From Phytophthora quininea (lineage: Eukaryota > Oomycota > Peronosporomycetes > Peronosporales > Peronosporaceae): 64,000 nt of DNA. Made by a program: the position numbers and the translations under genes. Shown here piece by piece: positions 45,353 through 56,506 of the stretch. Below the pieces are notes generated by a model that had not been told where the DNA came from, did not search any database, and worked only from the letters and a program-made list of their open reading frames with translations. The stretch covers positions 1,116,001 through 1,180,000 of the forward strand of contig JAAVTG010000075.1 in NCBI GenBank assembly GCA_011947345.1. Direction: 5' to 3'. Position 1 is the first letter of the stretch. Each line of letters begins with the position of its first letter.

Positions 45353-46401
45353 TTAGTCGATCTTCTTGGAGACGCTGTAGATAGCACCATCGATCATGCG
45401 CGCAACGGCAAACACGCCACCAACAATGGCGCTGGTACTTGTCAGGAAATGCAAGACGGACGGCTTGGACTCAATGTACTCGACAGCAATGGGTGAGAAC
45501 TCGTACGAGAATATCACGCCAGGGAACGACACCTGGCCGTTAGCTCCTCGAGAGCTGGTCTCGTGCTCCGTCACTGAATACTGGAAGGTTGTCACCGACT
45601 TGCCGTTCAAATACACATACCGGCTGGGTACAATATTGACGAAATACTTGTAGGTCGCCACTGCAACAACAACAAAATGTTCAAAGTCAGCCAAACACTC
45701 CTAAAAAAATAATTAAACTACAACCGCGTACAATTATTGATGAGGATCTTGCTGACGTCAATGAGCGGCGTCTGCATGTCCGGGATCTGTGGTCCGAACC
45801 GCAGGTGGTTGACCACATGGGACGAGTTGAAATTGAGAAAGTCGAAGAAGCTGAAGACGGTGAGCGAGCCTTCATGGGCAAAAGACAAGTCTCCAGCCAC
45901 TTTCTGCACCTGCACCGTGCCGTACAGTCTGCACCCGTTGTCTCCAAAGGTTCCTCCTGAATGTCCTTCTTCAACAGGATCTCCTTGTGTCCTTTAGAGT
46001 CGCTCACATCCAGCGACACCTCTGAATAGTAATAACAGTCTCTTTGTCAGCAAACACTTGCTCTTGCGCAATGGGCACAGCCACCGTCACCTTTGCAGGC
46101 CTCGTGCAGGAACGTAATGTCCACGTCGACATTGATGGGGAAGTCCTGCTGCTTATTAGAGAGGCGCCAGAGGCGTCAGCGTCCCATTAGATGATCATTA
46201 AACCGAGGTGATTGAACTTACTGGCTCCGTGTCCACGTGCATGCGGTGGGTGACGCTCACAGTCCACCAGACGGAGAACTCGGACAGCAGCAGGAAGGCC
46301 ACCACCACGCAGCTCACGAGCGTCACCACGCCGCCGCCGATGGTGCGCTCCTGGATGCCCTCCACGCCCTTGACGTTCAGGTCGAAGCGCCGCCAAGACA
46401 T
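45353..46401 (-). CDS. ERGIC/Erv41-Erv46 family cargo receptor
   Basis: Exons are 46401-46222, 46148-46091, 46021-45732 and 45660-45353, 278 residues after one repair at the A-run near 45946. The N-terminus SWRRFDLNVKGVEGIQERTI is the family signature, followed by a first membrane helix. The lumenal part has NGCRLYGTVQVQKVAGDL and VNHLRFGPQIPDM, then YKYFVNIVPSRYVYLNG. The second helix has TSTSAIVGGVFAVARMIDGA. The protein ends KKID, a classic KKxx dilysine ER-retrieval signal. The length suits ERGIC1/Erv41 (about 290) better than ERGIC3/Erv46 (about 380). These proteins cycle between ER and Golgi as receptors for resident lumenal proteins. Confidence 0.82.
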
Positions 46402-46599
46402 GCTGGAAAAATGCCACGTGTGTATGGGGGCACCGAGCCGGCGATTGGCTAAAATAACCATCGAAATAAGACGTCACACGTCACAGATTTGCTTCAAGAT
46501 GAACATGACGACCATCTTCATCTTAGACACCTCGCTTTCTTGTATGAAATAAATAAATTTACGCTTTGTCAATTATCTAAGGGGTTCTACAGCTTCTTT

Positions 46600-48090
46600 C
46601 TAGGTGCTGGAGGCGCCGTGGACGATCTCCAGCCCTTGGCGACGCGCGTCCTCTATTTGCGCGTCGCTGATACCTTTGCAACCGCTCACGTTCAGCTTCA
46701 GGCCTGTCACCTTCCTCTGGTTCGCGGCTTCCGGGTCGGGGACGAATGCGTCGATCGACGCGTCCGTGAGCTGCGTACACCACACCAGCAGCACCTCGCG
46801 CAGGTGCTCGCAGCCGCGTGCAATGTCGATGACGCTCTTGTCCGTGATGTTCATGCACCACGACAGGTTGAGGCGCTCCAGCTGCTGGCCGTACACGCCT
46901 AGCATACCCACGCCACGGTCTGTGATCAGAGCGCAGTTGGTCAGATCCAGCGCGCGCAGACGCCTGCAGGAACGCACCAGAGCCTCGACACCTACGTCCG
47001 TGATCTCGCAGCAGCAACTGAGCTTCACTTCTTCCAAGTGGGGGCAGTGTTTAGCCAAAGCGAAAAGCGTCGTGTCGGTAATGTTACTCTGCGTTAAATC
47101 GATCGCTCGAAGCCGACGGCCCATGGCGTAGAAGCCGTTGCGCTGGTCCGACGGCTCCGTCGTGAACGCCTTGTCCGAGATATCCATGAAGGATAAGTTC
47201 AGGCGCTGCAGCTCCGTCGCCGACCGCAGGAGCAAGTGGATCGCATCGTCGTGAATGCGCTGCAGTCGAAAGATATGTTAGCAAAAGATTTCTACTTCAA
47301 GGATCCTGCCAAGTCGCACCTTGCACCGAGAGAAGTTGATATCCGTCAGAGACCTGCACGCCTTGATCAGGAACAGCACGAGATCTTTCGAGAGCTGCGA
47401 ACAGCGCGCAAAGCCTACGACCTTGAGGGACGTGCATGCGTGCAGCGCGTAGAACGGCGAGTGGTCGGGCTGGAACGCCGCGTCAGTGATGTGACGGCAG
47501 CCGTCCAGCTGCAAGGTCTGCAAGCTCGAGCAGCCCTGCAGCACTGCGCGAATGACCGTGTTGGTCACTTGCGGGCAGTTGGAAAGGTCCAAGCAGCGCT
47601 GGCATCGCATTAAACACGTCAGTCGACTCATATCAATACAATTGCAACGACGTTGCGTACCAGTTCCGGGCAGCGGAAGGGAATCTGGCGAAGGATCGAG
47701 TTACGGATGGCGCAGCAGCCCGCCAGCTTCAGTACACGCCGCGAGATCATGAAGAAGGCGGCCAGACGGTCGTCCGTCAGCGTCTTGGACGCGATCATGT
47801 CGGCGAGCAGCTTCAGCACCAGCTCCTCCGGCAGGCGACTGGCATCATGCGATTAGGAATGCACTGCGGAACGCTTCAATCGTAGAAAACTTACCGTAGG
47901 ATGCTGAGCAGCACGCGCTGGGGGCGCCCTTGGCCAGGCGAGCCACGCACAGCGCTGCCAACGACGGGACGCTCTGCAGGGCCTCGGCCATGAGGCGAGA
48001 AGGCAGCGAGAGCAGCAACAAGAGGGTGCGCGGACTACTGCGCGATTCGCCGAAAGTATTGGAATGGTGGGGGATGGTCACGAAGCGCAT
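46600..48090 (-). CDS. Leucine-rich-repeat protein of the AMN1/FBXL type
   Basis: Exons are 48090-47895, 47838-47661, 47598-47320 and 47259-46600; with one repair (C-run, 47920-47924) they total 438 codons. The repeats are cysteine-containing LRRs: CLDLSNCPQVTNTVI, LQTLQLDGCRHITDAAF, LKVVGFARCSQLSKDLV, LRAIDLTQSNITDTTLF, LEEVKLSCCCEITDVGV, LRALDLTNCALITDRGV, LERLNLSWCMNITDKSV, LREVLLVWCTQLTDASI. Such repeats typically recognise substrates for SCF ubiquitin ligases or regulate mitotic exit (AMN1). No clear F-box is seen; the N-terminal LPSRLMAEALQSVPSL is only faintly similar. The intron at 47660-47599 is preferred over the continuous frame because it keeps phase. Confidence 0.78.
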
Positions 48091-48211
48091 AGTGAAACCA
48101 AGTTGGAGCGTAACCAGCGGACATTTTACGGTACGGAAAATCTGAAATGGCTACACTTGCACTTTGAAGCCAACTTTGGCTTCACAAGATTGTTCTCGCA
48201 TGGCAAACCTG

Positions 48212-49234
48212 TTAGTTCTGCGTGAGCGACAGGTACGAGTTCCACCAGAGCGCGACGCAGTTGCCTGCCACAAGAAAAATCGAGGTGAGCGTGTCAAAAC
48301 GCGAGCGAGAACAAAATAGACGACACGTACCCCACAACACGCGAAGCTGCGGCGGCACGTAGTGGAAGGACAGCCACTGCGTCACCGTCCACACCTTCCA
48401 GTTCATCAGCAACGCGCCCCAATACACACGAGAGAGATTCTCGCGCGACGCCTTGGGGCTCAAACCACGCATGACACCAATCTGTGGAAAGTATTATCGG
48501 TCAGTAAAATACTTGACGTTTTACAGCAACGGATCAACGGCACTGGTACCGAGAAAATGGTGAACGCCACCATAGGCGGCGTGAAAATTAGGCGATCCAG
48601 AAACAGTTTTTGTTGGGGGTCTGCATTCGTTTTACTCCGTCAGCAAAAATATTGAATGAGAACACCATCGAGGAAGTTTTGGCCTTACCAGTTTCTGCTT
48701 CGTCACTTGCTGGGTCTCGAGGTAGCCGTACCAGTGATGGAGCACTGGTCCAGTGATCGCCCCGCTGTAGAAAAGTAGATAAGAATGCATTCTTTGGAAG
48801 TGATCTCCAAGCCGCAATGCCTCACCCGAAAGCAAAGAACGCCAGCATTTGACGCGGTGACAGACCCTGCGCAGCAAACCTTTCAGCAAAAATCACCAGC
48901 CATTGAGTTGTCAGGTAAAATACGTACACGCAGTGTCTTGTGCTTTAAGACGTGGCCTGCAAAAATATTGTTCAGCTCCATTGAAAAATTGCCACATCAA
49001 GTGCAAACGATTCCTACCAAGGACTTCCCAAGCATCGCCACGCCTGCAGACGTCACCGCCTTGGTACTAGTAAATCGATAAAAATGTCAATTACTCCATG
49101 CTGCGCCCACAATTTCCTGCTAACGCACCGCAGCGGATTCGTCTGGAGCGCCAGTTGGTATTTCTGTCAAGGAATCGTCAGGCACGATCGATGCATCTAC
49201 AGAGAGCGCTGCGAACCTGCCACGGAGAGGCCAT
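48212..49234 (-). CDS. Mpv17/PMP22-family membrane protein
   Basis: The 3' exons show the family signature: AITGPVLHHWYGYLE, LDRLIFTPPMVAF, YWGALLMNWKVWTVTQWLSF, HYVPPQLRVLWG and a final NCVALWWNSYLSL. The 5' end is pieced together from small exons: MASPWQ (49234-49217), KYQLALQTNPLR, then TKAVTSAGVAML, which matches the usual Y-x(3)-L-x(2)-P-x-x-T-K start. About six exons are needed; the two between 49050 and 48880 are uncertain, and a C-run near 48615 (minus-strand C5) lacks one base. Members sit in the inner mitochondrial or peroxisomal membrane and form small-solute channels. Family membership is firm; substrate is unknown. Confidence 0.72.
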
Positions 49235-50264
49235 CACGCTGCTTTGCTGGATAAAGAGGTAGTGCCGTCGAGGGAAGACAGAGGAATGAGGACAGCCGCA
49301 CGCCGTCGGTGAATGCGAGTTTGCTTGAAGAGGTCAGAGGTGACGAATGGCGACGTGGCTAGTTCGAGGAACCTAAATTAGTACTTCCGAGAGGGGTAGT
49401 AACCTAGGTACACAGTAACCACAGTAATCTACTTGTACGGTAGTTCCAAATGGCGCTCTAGGTGGATAAACCATTTTACTATTTCGTGGTAGACAGGATC
49501 CGTTGTCTGTAGGAATTTACCATCGCGAAATACAACAACAACAACAACAACAGCACACACAATTAGAACCACATCCCACACATTTGTCTGCTAACACGTT
49601 CACGTACTCAAGCGCATCCAGCTCCATCATCGCTGCAACTACAATTTCTCGCCGCTTGGCCCAGAACTCAGGCTCTGCGGCAGCTACAATCCACGGCATC
49701 CCAGATTATACCGCTATTAGTTAGACACGAGTCCATTTATCCAGCACGCATACCACACACACTACTTACCAACATCGGCATCTCTGTGACCGTCCGCCGT
49801 CTTCCCCTTCGCCACTCTATCTGACTGCAATTGCGAGCCGCTCAGCATCTCTGACACTTTTGTTGGCACCAGCAGGTGACTACCCTCCAGTGAGGGAGCT
49901 GTAGTCCCCACCAAAAGTTTTGGGACGGCTTCGTTCTGGGGGCTGCTCGGTCGGACTCTCGCGATGGCGACCGCCGGCGCTTCCTGGAGCGCTGGAGGCC
50001 CGCTCGGCTCTCGCGCTCTTTCACCATATGGGCCAATGCATTAAACTTGGGCTTATTGTTACCGGGTCCTCTCGCTGCGCTCTTGGCGGCAACAGGAAGG
50101 CGAGAACCGAACGCAAACCTGGCGCGGGTACTGCCGTTCGGTGGGGACAGGTCGCTCGAGGACGTAACAACGCGCAGTCTACGCCACAGCATCGGAGATT
50201 AAGTACACACACGAATATGTTAGTGTATTTGAGCTGGCGAGCATAGCTTCAGAGCACGACGCAC
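49235..50264. other. About 1 kb with low coding content
   Basis: 49260-49840 shows no gene: it has a CAA microsatellite, AT-rich parts and a CCACACA-rich stretch. From 49842 a weak minus-strand candidate begins, described separately. Confidence 0.5.
49532..49553. repeat. (CAA)n microsatellite, about seven units
   Basis: A near-perfect CAA trinucleotide run lies within intergenic DNA upstream of the Mpv17-like gene. It is likely polymorphic between isolates. Confidence 0.8.
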
Positions 50265-50309
50265 TTCTTGCGGGGACGTGGCGCGTCTTCCATCGTGTTT
50301 GGCGCTGAA
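49842..50309 (-). CDS. Putative small basic protein, low confidence
   Basis: A possible first exon at 50309-50265 reads MEDAPRPRKKCVVL then stop. If it splices shortly before the stop, a downstream open frame (50160-49842) could follow: SSSDLSPPNGSTRARFAFGS, GPGNNKPKFNALAHMVKERE, and RSRKRRRSPSRESDRAAPRT. The second part is Arg/Ser-rich like nuclear or splicing-related proteins. No splice pair is compelling, so this may be two unrelated ORFs. Confidence 0.3.
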
Positions 50310-50332
50310 TTTCAAATGGACTTCGCGGAAAC

Positions 50333-51179
50333 CTATCGAATGGCATAGTAGTCGACCGGCGAGATGCGTGTCAACGGCTGCACCAAGCTCAGCCAGCTCG
50401 CGAGATAACGGGGAGCTTCACTACTCGAGGCATTCTTGACCTGGTCCTGCAGCAATTGCATTGTAGCAGCAGTTTCGCACGGATGCAGGAACGAGAAGGG
50501 TTTGCCCAGCACCGGGTGCTCTTCCATTGCAATGAAAGTTGGTCGGCCGTTGGCGCCTGGGAATTCCACCCCACGGGTAACGAGCTCCGTCGGTAGCGGC
50601 GTGCCGTCGACTGCCGACGCGCGGAAATATAGCACTGGCGTCTGGTAGATCGTGTGGTAGACGATGTGAAACTCGAACAGTGCAGTCTCGTCGAGTTGCA
50701 TCTCGTCGAGGGTCGACTCGGCTTCTTCATCCGTAACTGACCAAGTGTCCTGCATGGCACTCAGCTTCGCGTTCAGTAATGCACTTTACCAATCGAGGTT
50801 CGATTGTTTTTGCGTCTCCAGACCTACCATGAAAACCCACCTCTGCTACTTGCAACAGTTCATTAATATCACCGTCAGCTCCAGCATTCCCTTCCGTATT
50901 CGTATCGTCAAGATCTCGGTTGTACTTCCTAACGTTTCCCGTGGAAACAAGATACGAGTCTCCGTCCAAGTGCTTCAACAAGAATACATCTCGTGTCAAT
51001 CGTCATCTTTTGCACGCTGCAGCTATCCCTCTCACCTGTCGATTGCCGTGCCTCCACTCCCACGTAGCCACTTCTGCTGCTTCTCCGTTGCTCTTCTCTC
51101 TCGCCGCTTGATGCGATCTCTCCGCCAACAGCTTGGCTTCCTCGCAGAACTGCTCGTAGCTGATCGCGCCGCTCCTCAT
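50333..51179 (-). CDS. ATG10: Autophagy E2-like enzyme ATG10
   Basis: The C-terminal exon (50749-50333) has the ATG10/ATG3-type core: FEFHIVYHTIYQTPVLYF, DGTPLPTELVTRG, and EHPVLGKPFSFLHPCET with the catalytic Cys in HPC. ATG10 transfers ATG12 onto ATG5. Upstream, exon 50990-50790 (HLDGDSYLVSTGNVRKYNRD) joins by a 40-nt intron, and a first exon (51179-51036, MRSGAISYEQFCEEAKLLAE to TWEWRHGNRQ) fits the W-x-W region of the family. The splice between the first two exons does not keep phase as I read it, so one base may be missing. Its start is 77 bp from the divergent LMBR1-family gene. Confidence 0.75.
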
Positions 51180-51256
51180 TTTGCCGATTCCGAAACCTCC
51201 TCAATAGAATACTTCTTCCAACACACACTTCAAGCCGAATCAGCTCGCAGCTCCCC

Positions 51257-52889
51257 ATGGACTCGTCGGCGCTGCTCGTGTGGCTGCTCTACGCCAGCGT
51301 GGGCGTCGTGCTGCTGCTGCTCAGTAGCTTGCTGGTGCTCTATGCGCAGCCCAAGCACGGCGCCTCGTCCTCGCTCGCAGCGTTCGCCGGCACTTCGACG
51401 CTCTCGGCGGCGCCGCTCACCGTCTCGTCGCGCTTCGTCAATGGCGTGTGCATCTTGGCGCTCTACATCGCGTTGCTGTGTCTGTTCACGGCCCCCGTGG
51501 ACGTCTATCTTTGGAGAACGCCCTACCACACGTCCCAGCCAACGTGGACGCGCTCAAAGTGCTCTACCGAGTCTACTTTGCAGCCCTAGCGCTCTACTCG
51601 TTTGTGGGGCGCCACTGGCCTACAATTACGCCGGACAGACGGAGATTGCCCATTTAACACTGAAATTCGCAGCCAAAGACCGACTCTACGCTGCTCTCAA
51701 GCGCACCTTGTGCTTCCTGATGGGACTGTCGCTACTGTTGGTCATGGCCATGGTCGTACTGCTCTGCGGCAAACCGGCCAGCTCTGACGTGGACTGGCTC
51801 AAACCACTACTCAAGTTCTCGTCCGATCTAGAGACTTTTCTGAGGCTGCTGGTGGGGATCTTGGCGCTAACAGGGATGTACTTGTGGCTGTTTGTGTGCA
51901 GTCGAGGACTCGCGAGCATTCCGCTCGTGGGGCTGTTGATGGAAGACCACAGTATTGATGAGAACATGTCGACGTTTGAGGAATTATTGCGGGAAAACGC
52001 AATGGAATCGCAGGCTACACAACAGACAAGAGAGACGATCTTGCAGCGATACGCAGTCGAGCAGCAGATGAGTGGAGCAGACCAGGAACGACTTTCGCAG
52101 CTCAAGACGCGCGAGCAGCTCCTGGAAGAACGTCGAGACGTGTTGAACTCCAATTTGCAGCGGTTCGCAATGAACGGCAAGCTCGTGCTGGAAGATCCCG
52201 GTTGGGGTCGTGCTGATGCTCATGTCGTTGCTGATTGTAGTCTCCATGCTCATCACGAGTATTGACAAGATGGTGCACTCGAATTTCCAGCGTGGGTTTC
52301 TGCTGAATGCTCCTCAGTTCCCCAATCCGATGGACTTGCTGCTGGTGTTGGCGTCACGGATCTTTCCACTGGACTACGTAGTCTTTGCCGTGCTCTTTGT
52401 CTACTTGTTTGGGATCTCGTTGGTTGTGCTTAAGCGTCACGGTCTACAGTTCTTGTGCTTCCGACTGGGACGATTGCAGCCGCGACTCACATCTGCAGCC
52501 ACGATGACGATGCTGTCATTGGTGATGATGCAACTGGCCATGGTTGGGCTGTTCTCCATGCTGACACTAGCACCCCAGTACGCTACATTTGGCCATCAAG
52601 TATATGCTACTCCATCAGGACGTGTCGTCCCATGCACCTTGCAAGAGGCAGCCAGTGCTGCTGCAGACGCAGCTGAGACTGGCGGTCTACCAACCCACTG
52701 TCGAATGACACAGCTAGCACGGTTCTACAACGGGCTGGCTGTGGAACTCCCATGTTCGGCACGGCATTTTTCGTGGGGCAGCTCCTCTTTGCCGTGGCTT
52801 TCGTGCCGTGGGCCACTCACGCCTACTGCATGGCCAAGAAACTCGACGACGTAGACCCCAAGCGTCAACGGCTGCTGGACGACTACTAA
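51257..52889 (+). CDS. LMBRD1: LMBR1-domain multi-pass membrane protein (LMBD1-like)
   Basis: Intronless, about 545 residues after repair. Around nine hydrophobic helices are seen, beginning LLVWLLYASVGVVLLLLSSL. The family features are LAYNYAGQTEIAHLTLKFA, a long central charged helix (EQQMSGADQERLSQLKTREQ), and LLVLASRIFPLDYVVFAVLF in the second half. LMBD1 in animals is a lysosomal protein needed to export cobalamin; other LMBR1 proteins differ in function, so the symbol is tentative. The frame breaks near 51513 (GG), 51608 (GGGG), 52190-52210 (two bases, next to CCC and GGGG) and 52751 (CCC). Five added bases bring the length to a multiple of three. Confidence 0.76.
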
Positions 52890-53000
52890 ATCGTCAATGA
52901 GGCTGGACAGCTAACAGCACGTTGCTTGCCACGATGATCTCATCTCAACAGAATAAATCGTTGTTTCATTTTTGTATCTATGCCTCACTACTGTCACCGC

Positions 53001-54219
53001 TTACTGCGCTGCCGAATCCATGGAGCTGGTGCGCTCTTTACCCGAGAAAAAGCGGCTCTGAAAGCCGCCGAAAATGTTGCCGCTGAAAGACCCTTTGTGG
53101 CTGGACTGCGACGCATTAGAGCCGCGCGAGTCGTCGTACGCCGCAATGGACTGGTTCGGATCGCATTCAGCCAGGAACGCCTCGTAAGACTGCTCGCGTT
53201 CCTGCAGCAGCTCCTCCGTGCGGATCTGCTTGGCCTCGACCCGCGCGCAGACGTCCTCAAACACCTTTTGGCAGCCACGTACTCCTTCTGCAGCGCATCC
53301 AGGTCGTGTTTGATCCCCGTCAGCTCGTGCTCGCTCTGTGTGATGCTACGCAGAGCGGGCGATTGCTCGTCGATCTTCATGCACTTGATCGAGTACTTGA
53401 CCGCCGACAGCCAGTTGTCTCCGTACACGCAGAACAAGTGCTCTCCCTTCTCCAACGGCACCGTGCGCCGCACTTCAAAGAGTGACAATTTGCTGAAAAT
53501 CTCGGGCAGCTCCGAGTCGCTGTTGGCTCCGGGCCACATCTCTGGGTTCAGGTCCATGAGCTCCACCGTGCTGCTAAGGTACATGTCTGCAGCTGTGCAT
53601 TTGGGTTTCTTGACCGACTCCTGAACCATGCGCACAGCTCCATGGGAGTCGAACAGCACCAGCTTGAACTTGGACTTGCTGGCCGAGCGACACATGAAGA
53701 CGACCGACTCGCGGTCCCGGTCTACCTGCAGCCGGTAGAAATGCGCGTCCTGCTTGTCCACCTTGGCGTGGCGTTCCATGCCGAAGACCATCTGCGTGAC
53801 GGGCGGCAGCTGCGTCGAGTTGTTGCGCGCGTCGCAGAGATCCCTGGCGGCAGACAGCACGGTCTGCGAGATCTGCGTGGGGATCGGCATGCCAATCTTG
53901 GTGAAGAGCGCGCCCACGACGCGGCCGAAGCCGCCCATGGCCTCCACGTCGACGCTCTCGAACTCCATGTCCTTACCGCTGTCGCCAGCCACGTCGTACT
54001 GGCGGCGCTTGTTGGGGTCGCTCAGCACGGCGTAGGCGGCGCTGGCCTGCTTGAACTTGTCGGCGGCCTCGGCCGAGCCGGCGTTGCGGTCCGGTGGTAC
54101 TTGAGCGCCAGCTTGCGGTAGGCCGTCTTGATCTCCAGCTCGCTGGCCGACTTGTCCACGCCCAGCACCTCGTACAGGTTCACGCTCTCCTCGGGCTGCT
54201 TGGGCACGGTCTCACTCAT
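53001..54219 (-). CDS. J-domain protein of the ARG1 type
   Basis: Intronless, 406 residues with two repairs. The J domain is N-terminal (NLYEVLGVDKSASELEIKTA, then YRKLALKYH). The HPD motif is split by a break at CC near 54092; one more base gives HPDRN. FGRVVGALFTKIGMPIPTQI, KVDKQDAHFYRLQV and SKSKFKLVLFDSHG follow, the conserved body of plant ARG1/ARL proteins, then VPLEKGEHLFCVYGDNW and a C-terminal coiled coil. A second break is at AAAA (minus strand) near 53270. ARG1 proteins are peripheral-membrane Hsp40 co-chaperones acting in vesicle trafficking in plants. Oomycete function is unknown. Confidence 0.82.
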
Positions 54220-54949
54220 GGCTGCTTGGGGGATTCGCGACGTCGCTGAGAATGAAGAAGGTGTTGTTTTGGCGTTTTGGATGGCTGCTGCGATTGGATG
54301 AAAACGGTTCTCGCGCATTGGACGAAAATGAGTTCGCTGCTCAACTTGCTCAACTGTATTCGACCTGATGAGTCAGGAATCCTTAGCTCAGCCCGTGGTG
54401 CTCGCCACCACAACGAAGAGCTAGACTAATGGTGGCGAGTACGAGAGCAGTGGATGAGAGGAGCAGCAGGCCGCCGCGAGCTACTACCATGTCCACATCT
54501 TGGCATTTGGCTCGCCTTCTGACTCAATAAAAATCAGGCCCACGGGGCTCTGTTTCTGCGCGGCGTGTACGTGGCATGTCAAAGTCTCCACCAAGATGAC
54601 GAGCACAACAACCAAGGCAACCAAAACAAGTGCGTTTTGCAGAACAAAACAAGAAGACACACAGCCCCTTCCTCTTTTTCTTTGTCTTTCTGCCTGTCGT
54701 CGTCTCTTTCCACTCACTCGAACTCCTCGTTCCACTTGCCGTCGACTTCCCTCCGTTCCCCTACTGCTACTAACACTGGGTTCTACATTGGTTGGCCCGC
54801 GTGCGTCACGTCTCGTCGTCTCTCACTTGGTCGCCGTCCGTCCCCCAGTCCAACCACCGCATCGGGCGTCGTCGTGCCTTGCTACAGGGTCGACAACACG
54901 GCGACGCACGCAGCCTCCTACGCTGGGGAGCGTCCACAGGAGGCGGCAC
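54220..54949. other. 730-bp interval with a possible membrane-anchored C-terminal exon
   Basis: On the minus strand, 54735-54484 is open and ends with a hydrophobic helix (ALVLVALVVVLVILVETL) followed by KQSPVGLIFIESEGEPNAKM and a stop. There is no ATG in frame upstream and no clear splice site, so I do not call a gene. The left 250 bp should contain the J-protein promoter. Confidence 0.35.
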
Positions 54950-56256
54950 TTAAATAAGATCCGCGACGTTCATGGGCATCTCGTCGATCTGCGTGTTGTA
55001 GAACTGCTCAATATCGCGCAGGTATCGCACGTCGTTGTGCGTCAAAAAGTTGATGGCAACACCCTTACGGCCGAAACGACCCGAGCGACCGATGCGGTGG
55101 ATGTAGTTCTCGCGGTTGGTGGGCAGGTCGTAGTTGATGACCAGCGACACCTGCTGCACATCGATACCACGAGCCAGCAGGTCCGTGGTGATCAGGACGC
55201 GGGACGAGCCCGAGCGGAACTCCCGCATAATGATGTCGCGCTCGCGCTGCTCCATGTCGCCGTGCATGGCCGACACCGTGAAGTCCTTCGACTGCATCTT
55301 CTCCGTAAGCCAGTCCACTTTTCGGCGCGTGTTGCAGTAGATGATGGCCTGTGTGATGGTCAGCGTCTCGTACAGATCGCAGAGCGTATCGAACTTCCAC
55401 TCCTCACGGTCGATGGCGATGAAGAACTGCTTAATACCTTCAAGGGTCAGCTCGTCGCGCTTCACAAGGATACGGATGGGCTCGCGCATGAAACGGTGGG
55501 TCACCTCCAGCACGTCCAGGGGCATGGTAGCCGAGAACAGCGCCACCTGCACCTTCTCGGGCAGAAAGCGGAACACTTCGTAGATCTGGTCCTTGAAACC
55601 ACGCGAGAGCATCTCATCGGCCTCATCCAGCACGAACATCTTGACCTCGTCGGTGCGGAGCGCACGACGGTTGATCATGTCGCCGACACGGCCAGGAGTG
55701 CCCACCACGATGTGCACGCCCTGCTGCAGCGTGCGGATGTCATCGCGCACGGCGGTACCGCCGACGCAGGCGTGCACCTGCACGCTCATGTAGTCGCCGA
55801 TGGCCACCACGACCTTGACGATCTGCTGGGCCAGTTCGCGGGTGGGGGCGAGGATCAGGGCCTGGGTCTCCTTGAGGCCAATGTCGATCTTCTGCAGGAT
55901 CGAGACGGCGAACGTGGCAGTCTTACCGGTACCGGACTGGGCCTGGGCGATGCAGTCGTGGCCCAGCAGGATGGGCTTGACGGCGCGCTGCTGGATGGCC
56001 GACGGCTTCTCGAAACCGTAGGCGTAGATGCCGCGCAGCAGGTCCTCGCGCAGCTCCATGCCGTCGAAGGTCTCGATGACCTCGTCCCAGTTGGTCTCGA
56101 TGTCGCCTTCATTGATCTGCACCTGCTCGTCCTGAGCTTCTTCTGGGTGGTCGCTGTGGAGAAGAAAATGATACATGGTGACATTAGTCTAAAGATACTT
56201 TATAGACGTGGGGGCGACGGAACGTACACGGGCGTGCGTTCTTCGACGTCAGCCAT
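54950..56256 (-). CDS. EIF4A: Eukaryotic initiation factor 4A, DEAD-box RNA helicase
   Basis: Exon 1 (56256-56228, [10 protein letters not shown]) joins 56153-54950 in phase 2, giving 410 residues, the standard eIF4A length. All helicase motifs are present in order: Q motif [12 protein letters not shown], motif I AQSGTGKT, Ia PTRELA, Ib [34 protein letters not shown], and the C-terminal end MPMNVADLI. eIF4A unwinds mRNA 5' UTRs within eIF4F; a role as eIF4A-III in the exon-junction complex is the close alternative, but the sequence reads as translation-type. No frame break. Codons are strongly biased, as in RPL10. Confidence 0.95.
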
Positions 56257-56506
56257 GGTGTTAGTTGGTGGGGTCTACGCGGAGGCGTAGAAGGAGCGAG
56301 CGAAAAGGGAGAAAGCGGGCGGAAACGAGCAGTTCCGCGGTCTTCCCTGTGTGCGTGTTGTTTCTGTTTTGGATGCTTGGCTGGAGCGGTCCAGCAAGTG
56401 TTTTTGTATGAGCCGAAAAATATCTTGCGCTTTGTATCGGCAACCAATGGGTGGACAGCGCGTCAGCAACTATGACTTCCAAATAGTCAATCATTAACTA
56501 CCGGGA

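Noticed and set aside
54500..56290. 596-codon plus-strand open frame
   Set aside because: It is antisense to eIF4A. Strong GC3 bias of the real gene keeps the opposite strand open; the translation is His/Val/Leu-rich with no domain.
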